From: Antedon mediterranea
Lineage: Eukaryota > Echinodermata > Crinoidea > Comatulida > Antedonidae
DNA length: 60,000 nucleotides
Reading direction: 5' to 3'
NCBI RefSeq assembly: GCF_964355755.1
Contig: NC_092672.1
Coordinates: 436,001-496,000, forward strand
The notes beneath the pieces were generated by a model. That model did no database searches, was not told the DNA's origin, and saw only the letters and a program-made list of their open reading frames with translations. How positions within the stretch are numbered: position 1 is the first letter of the stretch; every line of letters starts with the position of its first letter. The translations under genes and the position numbers were made by a program. Below, piece by piece: positions 56,492 through 60,000 of the stretch.

Positions 56492-57313
56492 TTTCTACTA
56501 CTTTAATTAATATTTAATTATTGTCTATTGTAATTGATACAATTATTAGTGTATTTTGTACTGGTGAAACCAGGCTTAAAGCTCTATATTGAGCTTATTT
56601 GGTCTTTTCCAGGCTTTGCATTTTTTTATTTAATACTTATTATGTAAAAATATTAAGTTTGATGCATTGTGAAATAAAAACGAACGAACGAACGAACGAA
56701 CGAACATATGGTTAAAATTAAAAAATTATAATTTTTAAATTGCAATATATACTTTAATAAACAAGATAAAGAATTGATACATAGAGCAAGCTTTTAAACA
56801 CAAAACATAAATGTTTTAGGTCATCAGATATTACTCAAAGGAAACGATATGTATGTCTGGTGGAGGAAGTGAGAGATGGCGGAGGAGAGGTACGAATATT
56901 CTCAAGCCAGCATGTATCGGGTGAACGTAAGTAATGATAATAATATCCTAGATGTATAGTGCCTAATGTTGTGAGACCTCTATGTGCTGTACAAACAAAC
57001 TGAAAAATACATTTTTCTATAGATATTGTGAAATAGAGGGCGCCAGAACTCTAATCTTTTGGTTCTGAAGTAAAATTGAATACCATTTTATACTTTAAAA
57101 AGTTTTTAGTGACTTACAATTTACAGATATTTTTTTTACTTTTAAGTTTCTTTACATTAACAATCATTCCAATATTTAATTTATAACACTAATTATTCCA
57201 ATATGGCATTGTTCTCAATAGAATTGGATTTGCTGAGTGGAGTGGCAGCCATTTTAAGATTTCCAATGCCTGATATTGAGGATGAGATTGGTTCAAGCTC
57301 AGATGAGGATTAA
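49144..57313 (+). CDS. PELO: Pelota, mRNA-surveillance and ribosome-rescue factor, ten exons
   Basis: Pelota (Dom34) is an eRF1-like cytosolic protein that with HBS1 enters stalled ribosomes in no-go and non-stop decay. Exons with GT-AG borders: 49144-49184, 50135-50378, 50535-50625, 52145-52369, 52588-52628, 53438-53558, 53936-54056, 54391-54462, 56820-56926 and 57222-57313. All phases join, giving 384 residues, the family's usual size. Domain 1 ([46 protein letters not shown]) is the Sm-like domain that replaces the stop-codon-reading domain of eRF1. The central domain has [19 protein letters not shown] and IPRKRKG, without a GGQ motif, as expected. The C-terminal domain has [33 protein letters not shown] and FSSQHVSGE, ending in an acidic SSDED tail. 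It looks intact and lies between receptor genes. Introns 3 and 8 contain transposons. Confidence 0.95.
51249..52058. mobile_element. 810-bp Harbinger-like element in Pelota intron 3
   Basis: Ends are GGGCCTGTTTCTGCTGC and, inverted, GGCCCTGTTTCTGCTGCC. They are flanked by the 3-bp repeat TTA at 51246-51248 and 52059-52061; a TWA duplication is typical of PIF/Harbinger. Both subterminal regions carry many ATACGGTATTTT and AAAATACCGTAT motifs, so the ends can fold extensively. It encodes one short Myb-like frame on the minus strand but no transposase, so it is an internally deleted copy. Confidence 0.85.
51446..51688 (-). CDS. Myb/SANT-like DNA-binding protein remnant of the Harbinger-like element
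   Basis: About 80 residues from ATG at 51688. The pattern [14 protein letters not shown], then [20 protein letters not shown] and [10 protein letters not shown] matches the second half of the Myb/SANT-like domains (helix-turn-helix with KWK-x-L-x-K-x-Y) encoded by Harbinger elements beside their transposase. The first tryptophan-bearing helix is missing and the C-terminal half is short, so it is probably a truncated relic. Its place inside a TTA-flanked inverted-repeat element supports the assignment. Confidence 0.65.
   Translation of the reverse strand: MSGQLKGNKRDNHIYKDISKKIKQEYGIDLSPKQVNSKLKSLRKQYNIAKYNNSGTERINCPHYDVFCALTTSLSLGLGC
54790..56710 (+). mobile_element. 5'-truncated LINE in Pelota intron 8
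   Basis: A continuous frame from about 54812 to 56293 encodes most of a non-LTR reverse transcriptase: [89 protein letters not shown], the catalytic [19 protein letters not shown] and [12 protein letters not shown]. No endonuclease domain is present. The reverse transcriptase frame has no stop, so the copy is fairly young, although 5' truncation makes it inactive. The 3' end carries an A-rich and (TA)n stretch (56421-56486) and an (ACGA)n tail at about 56678-56705. Clade is CR1/Jockey-like; more exact placement needs a tree. It lies in the sense orientation within the intron. Confidence 0.88.
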
Positions 57314-58050
57314 ATTAAATTTCAAAAATTATCTAACTGAAATTAAAAACGATATACCATTAGAATGCAGAACCATTTGCACTGAAACACACTGGTATCA
57401 ATAAAATAGTCTGCTCAAACAATAAAATATAATTACACTACTAACTTGTACGTATGGCATTACAGTAAATACTAATAAATATTGAACTTATTATTTATTG
57501 TACATAGAGAAAACAAATTTAATTTTACTGTACCTGAGATCCAGTACAAAATTATAAAGAATGAGATTGTAAATGAAGAAAGAATAAACAAGAACCTAAA
57601 ATGAAACTCTGCATACAATTACTAGAATGTTATTTTTGTTTTAATTCACAATTAATTAAGATGGTGAAACAGTTTTGTCAGATGCAAATAGCAAAAGTAG
57701 ATATTCTGACCAAATCAACTGGACATGGAATATCTGATTGTATTATATATTTGGAATAACGCATACTTTTACAAAAATAAGTCACTCTGTCAATCATAAA
57801 AACACAAATATACTGTACTACATCACACAATTACTACACCTCAATTGCAGTATCTGGCGATCTCAACCAAACTACAGGCCTACTCCCTCTCTATCTATGT
57901 ACCTACTTAGTTGTGGACTTTTTTTTTTTTTAAGTCATTCAAATACTGCGTAATTTAGAAAATGAAACCAAGTTTTGAAAGTAAAATTCATTGGGATTAA
58001 AAAAATTAAATATTCTGTATAAGAATTCATTTCGCACAAGCTTTCAAACA
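57314..58050. other. Spacer between Pelota and the next receptor
   Basis: AT-rich, with possible polyadenylation signals after the Pelota stop (AATAAA near 57400 and 57421). No gene is seen. Sequence just before 58051 does not match the flank shared by the other type-A genes, in line with this receptor being the most diverged. Confidence 0.5.
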
Positions 58051-59901
58051 ATGGAGGTTAAGCTTCAGTTTATTTTATTTGTGTTAATAAGTTTATCATG
58101 TGCAGATATCGGTAAAACAAGTAATATTGCTCTAACACCTTTAAAGAACAATGTTATTAAAGGTGATGCTGTGACTTTGACTTGTGAAGTGGATCTGAGC
58201 AAGGCAGTTTATTACACTTTATCGTGGTACAAGGATAATACTGAAGTGAGTATAAATTCAACAGTAATAGTTTACAAGGGTTTTTTGACTGTCGAGTGCA
58301 ACTTTACGAGTAATACGCATAAACTGATAATTGAACAAGCTGATACACACCACACAGGATCATACACATGTAAAGCATGTGCTTCCAAACCTCAATGTCT
58401 GGAAAGTCAAACAGCTGATGTTTCTGTATATGAACAACCAACTTCTCCCACATGTATACAAAATACTTATGATGTTAAAGAAGATGAAATGATAGAGTTT
58501 AGTTGTGGTGGCACATTTGCAAATATCCCTAACTCGTTAGAAATGTTGCTTTACACAGGAGGAGGAGGAGGACAAGGAACAATCCTACAAGAAAAGACTT
58601 TCAGCAGTAGATATGATGGTCAGCTGATACAACTCAATAAACTGGTTAATGTGACTTATGATTTGAACAAAGCAACAATTTACTGTGAAGCCACATTCTC
58701 AGTTCCAAATACAACAACAAACTGTACAAGTGGGTCGCTTAATGTCAGCTTCTCTCCGAAAATTATTTCAACTAAGGTAGATTACTCAATCACTGACTCA
58801 ATCAATAACGCATCTATAACAGTTAATATCTTATCAAATCCAGAGGCAATTGTGACTTGGTCAAATATTGATGACAACTTCGTCTCTTGTTATAGAATGT
58901 CTGAAAACTCTATTCTTTGTATATGCAATATTTACAACGCTACAAATGGGACTAACATTTATATTTTAGCTAATAATAGTTTTGGTAATATTTGTCAGCC
59001 GCTAACTCTGGTTTGGAAACGAAAACTTGCAGATTACACTACGCTTACATCTTTGATAACGACCCAGAAGGATCAAACAACCGATATCAGTGATAATGAT
59101 GAATATGAAACTGATTATGATGTTATGATAACTATATCTCTTACATCGGCTGGGGTAGTTATTATTGTTATTATTATCACTATTGTCATAATATATGTAC
59201 GAAAGATAAGACAACCTAATAATCGAAGCATTCATCTTAATGCCAGTTCATCACCACCTAACTTCACACAAACAATGACACAACATATCTATGAAACACA
59301 ACTATATGAAATAAACAGTGCTGATGCATTTGTATCAAGAGAAGTCGATGAACACAAAAGTGAACAAATGCGATTGGAAGCAACCAACATAGATCTCGGA
59401 GCAGATTGCGAACGTTTTGAGAGTGAAATGACAGAAAATTACATTGAAATTGATCATCCGGTGAGGGAAAATGAAATCGGAGTGATAGGAACAATTGAAA
59501 GAGTTGATTATGCAGAGGTGATAAACAAAAAACATACATCTGCACAAACTGATAGTAGTGAGACACAAAATAAAAGGGAAATATCTAATACCACGGGCAG
59601 AATTAGTTGCATCCAACAATGCAAGTTTGACCATGTTATGGTGAAAGATAAACAACTGGAATGTTCGTTTTGCCAAAAACAGTATCACAAACTTTGTCTT
59701 TCAATACATCCAACGAGAACCGCGACACCCACAGACGTGTGGCTGTGTCCAAATTGTAAGAATGTGTCGGGTGCAATTTCGGATATGGCTAGTAATATTG
59801 CTTCATTGACAGCAATGGTCAAAGAACAGAAAGATTTGATTGCAAACCAACAATTAGTAATTCAAAGTATTTTAGCACAACCAAATTCAGAAAATGATTA
59901 A
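58051..59901 (+). CDS. Type-A Ig-like receptor with ITIM-like motif and cytoplasmic PHD finger (diverged member)
   Basis: A 616-residue single-exon protein. The ATG at 58051 is chosen because a signal peptide follows at once (MEVKLQFILFVLISLSCADI). Domain 1 has VTLTCEV, LSWYKD, VECNF, HHTGSYTC and extra cysteines. Domain 2 has IEFSCGG, a glycine run (GGGGGQG) and IYCEA. Domain 3 has LSNPEAIVTWSN and ILANNSFGN. The transmembrane helix is about 358-383, followed by VRKIRQ. The tail keeps ENYIEI (Tyr464, lacking the usual leucine at -2, so a weak ITIM) and VDYAEV (Tyr487, a good one). Residues 520-569 form the C4HC3 finger (C-x3-C, CSFC, HKLC, CPNC), with a slightly longer last loop than in 12315. 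A helical glutamine-rich end follows. The conserved finger in a member this diverged shows the fusion is old and maintained. Confidence 0.83.
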   Translation: MEVKLQFILFVLISLSCADIGKTSNIALTPLKNNVIKGDAVTLTCEVDLSKAVYYTLSWYKDNTEVSINSTVIVYKGFLTVECNFTSNTHKLIIEQADTHHTGSYTCKACASKPQCLESQTADVSVYEQPTSPTCIQNTYDVKEDEMIEFSCGGTFANIPNSLEMLLYTGGGGGQGTILQEKTFSSRYDGQLIQLNKLVNVTYDLNKATIYCEATFSVPNTTTNCTSGSLNVSFSPKIISTKVDYSITDSINNASITVNILSNPEAIVTWSNIDDNFVSCYRMSENSILCICNIYNATNGTNIYILANNSFGNICQPLTLVWKRKLADYTTLTSLITTQKDQTTDISDNDEYETDYDVMITISLTSAGVVIIVIIITIVIIYVRKIRQPNNRSIHLNASSSPPNFTQTMTQHIYETQLYEINSADAFVSREVDEHKSEQMRLEATNIDLGADCERFESEMTENYIEIDHPVRENEIGVIGTIERVDYAEVINKKHTSAQTDSSETQNKREISNTTGRISCIQQCKFDHVMVKDKQLECSFCQKQYHKLCLSIHPTRTATPTDVWLCPNCKNVSGAISDMASNIASLTAMVKEQKDLIANQQLVIQSILAQPNSEND

Positions 59902-60000
59902 TTATACTGGGTGTTGATTAATTATAATGGGTGTGAGGCCACAGAGTGAAATGCATAATTACTGTCTTCATAAAATAGAGGTCGCACTTTTTTAGGAAAC

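Noticed and set aside
1693-59901. The idea that each receptor is a processed retrogene
   Set aside because: No poly(A) tails or target duplications bracket the genes, and 5' and 3' flanks are shared between copies, so they spread by DNA-level duplication. An ancient single retrogene founder remains possible but cannot be tested here.

Overview
This is eukaryotic nuclear DNA, AT-rich, with spliced genes, several classes of transposable element and single-exon immunoglobulin-superfamily (IgSF) receptor genes. PRPF19 and Pelota orthologues, CR1/L2-like LINEs, a DIRS element and a Penelope remnant suggest a marine invertebrate. The very frequent palindrome AGGCCT, often inside TAGGCCTA, makes me think of an echinoderm or related deuterostome, but that is an inference and the species is not identified.

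Layout. 1-0.7 kb: 5' end of PRPF19 (minus strand, runs off the left edge). 1.2-1.5 kb: a TTAA-flanked MITE. 1.7-14.2 kb: receptor unit 1, with a type-A short-tail receptor (1693), a type-B receptor (3502), a type-A relic (4.9-5.65 kb), a frameshifted type-B gene (6171), another type-B receptor (8897), a second relic (10.56-11.85 kb) and a type-A long-tail receptor with ITIM-like tyrosines and a PHD-type zinc finger (12315). 14.2-29.1 kb: unit 2, a diverged tandem copy of the same order. Its first gene is split by a LINE, its type-B genes at 16999 and 24202 are intact, its relic is preceded by a second LINE and followed by an unclassified 2-kb insertion, and its PHD receptor (27075) is dead. 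30.6-34 kb: a decayed DIRS element containing a 900-bp foldback element with a 9-bp target duplication. 34.5-35.2 kb: a truncated receptor 5' end joined to C-rich minisatellite. 36.8-39.4 kb (minus): a disrupted gene combining two PC4-type DNA-binding domains with an ALKBH2-type dioxygenase. 41-45.6 kb: a type-B receptor and a large type-A receptor whose tail carries nine 35-residue repeats plus two ITIM-like motifs. 46-49 kb: retroelement debris. 49.1-57.3 kb: the complete ten-exon Pelota gene, with a Harbinger-like element in intron 3 and a LINE in intron 8. 58-59.9 kb: another intact PHD-tailed type-A receptor.

How the genes fit together. The type-A receptors look like a paired-receptor system. 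Related ectodomains are attached either to a transmembrane segment containing an arginine with almost no tail (1693, activating-like) or to long tails with two ITIM-like tyrosines (12315, 42930, 58051, inhibitory-like). Two intact members and one pseudogene add a cytoplasmic C4HC3 PHD-type finger and a helical C-terminus, an architecture I do not recognise from any described receptor family. Type-B receptors have three Ig-like domains, one transmembrane helix and short, mostly basic tails. Every receptor is read from a single open exon. Tandem duplication, gene deletion between shared flanks, frameshifts, nonsense mutation and transposon hits indicate rapid birth-and-death evolution. Receptor function is inferred from architecture only.
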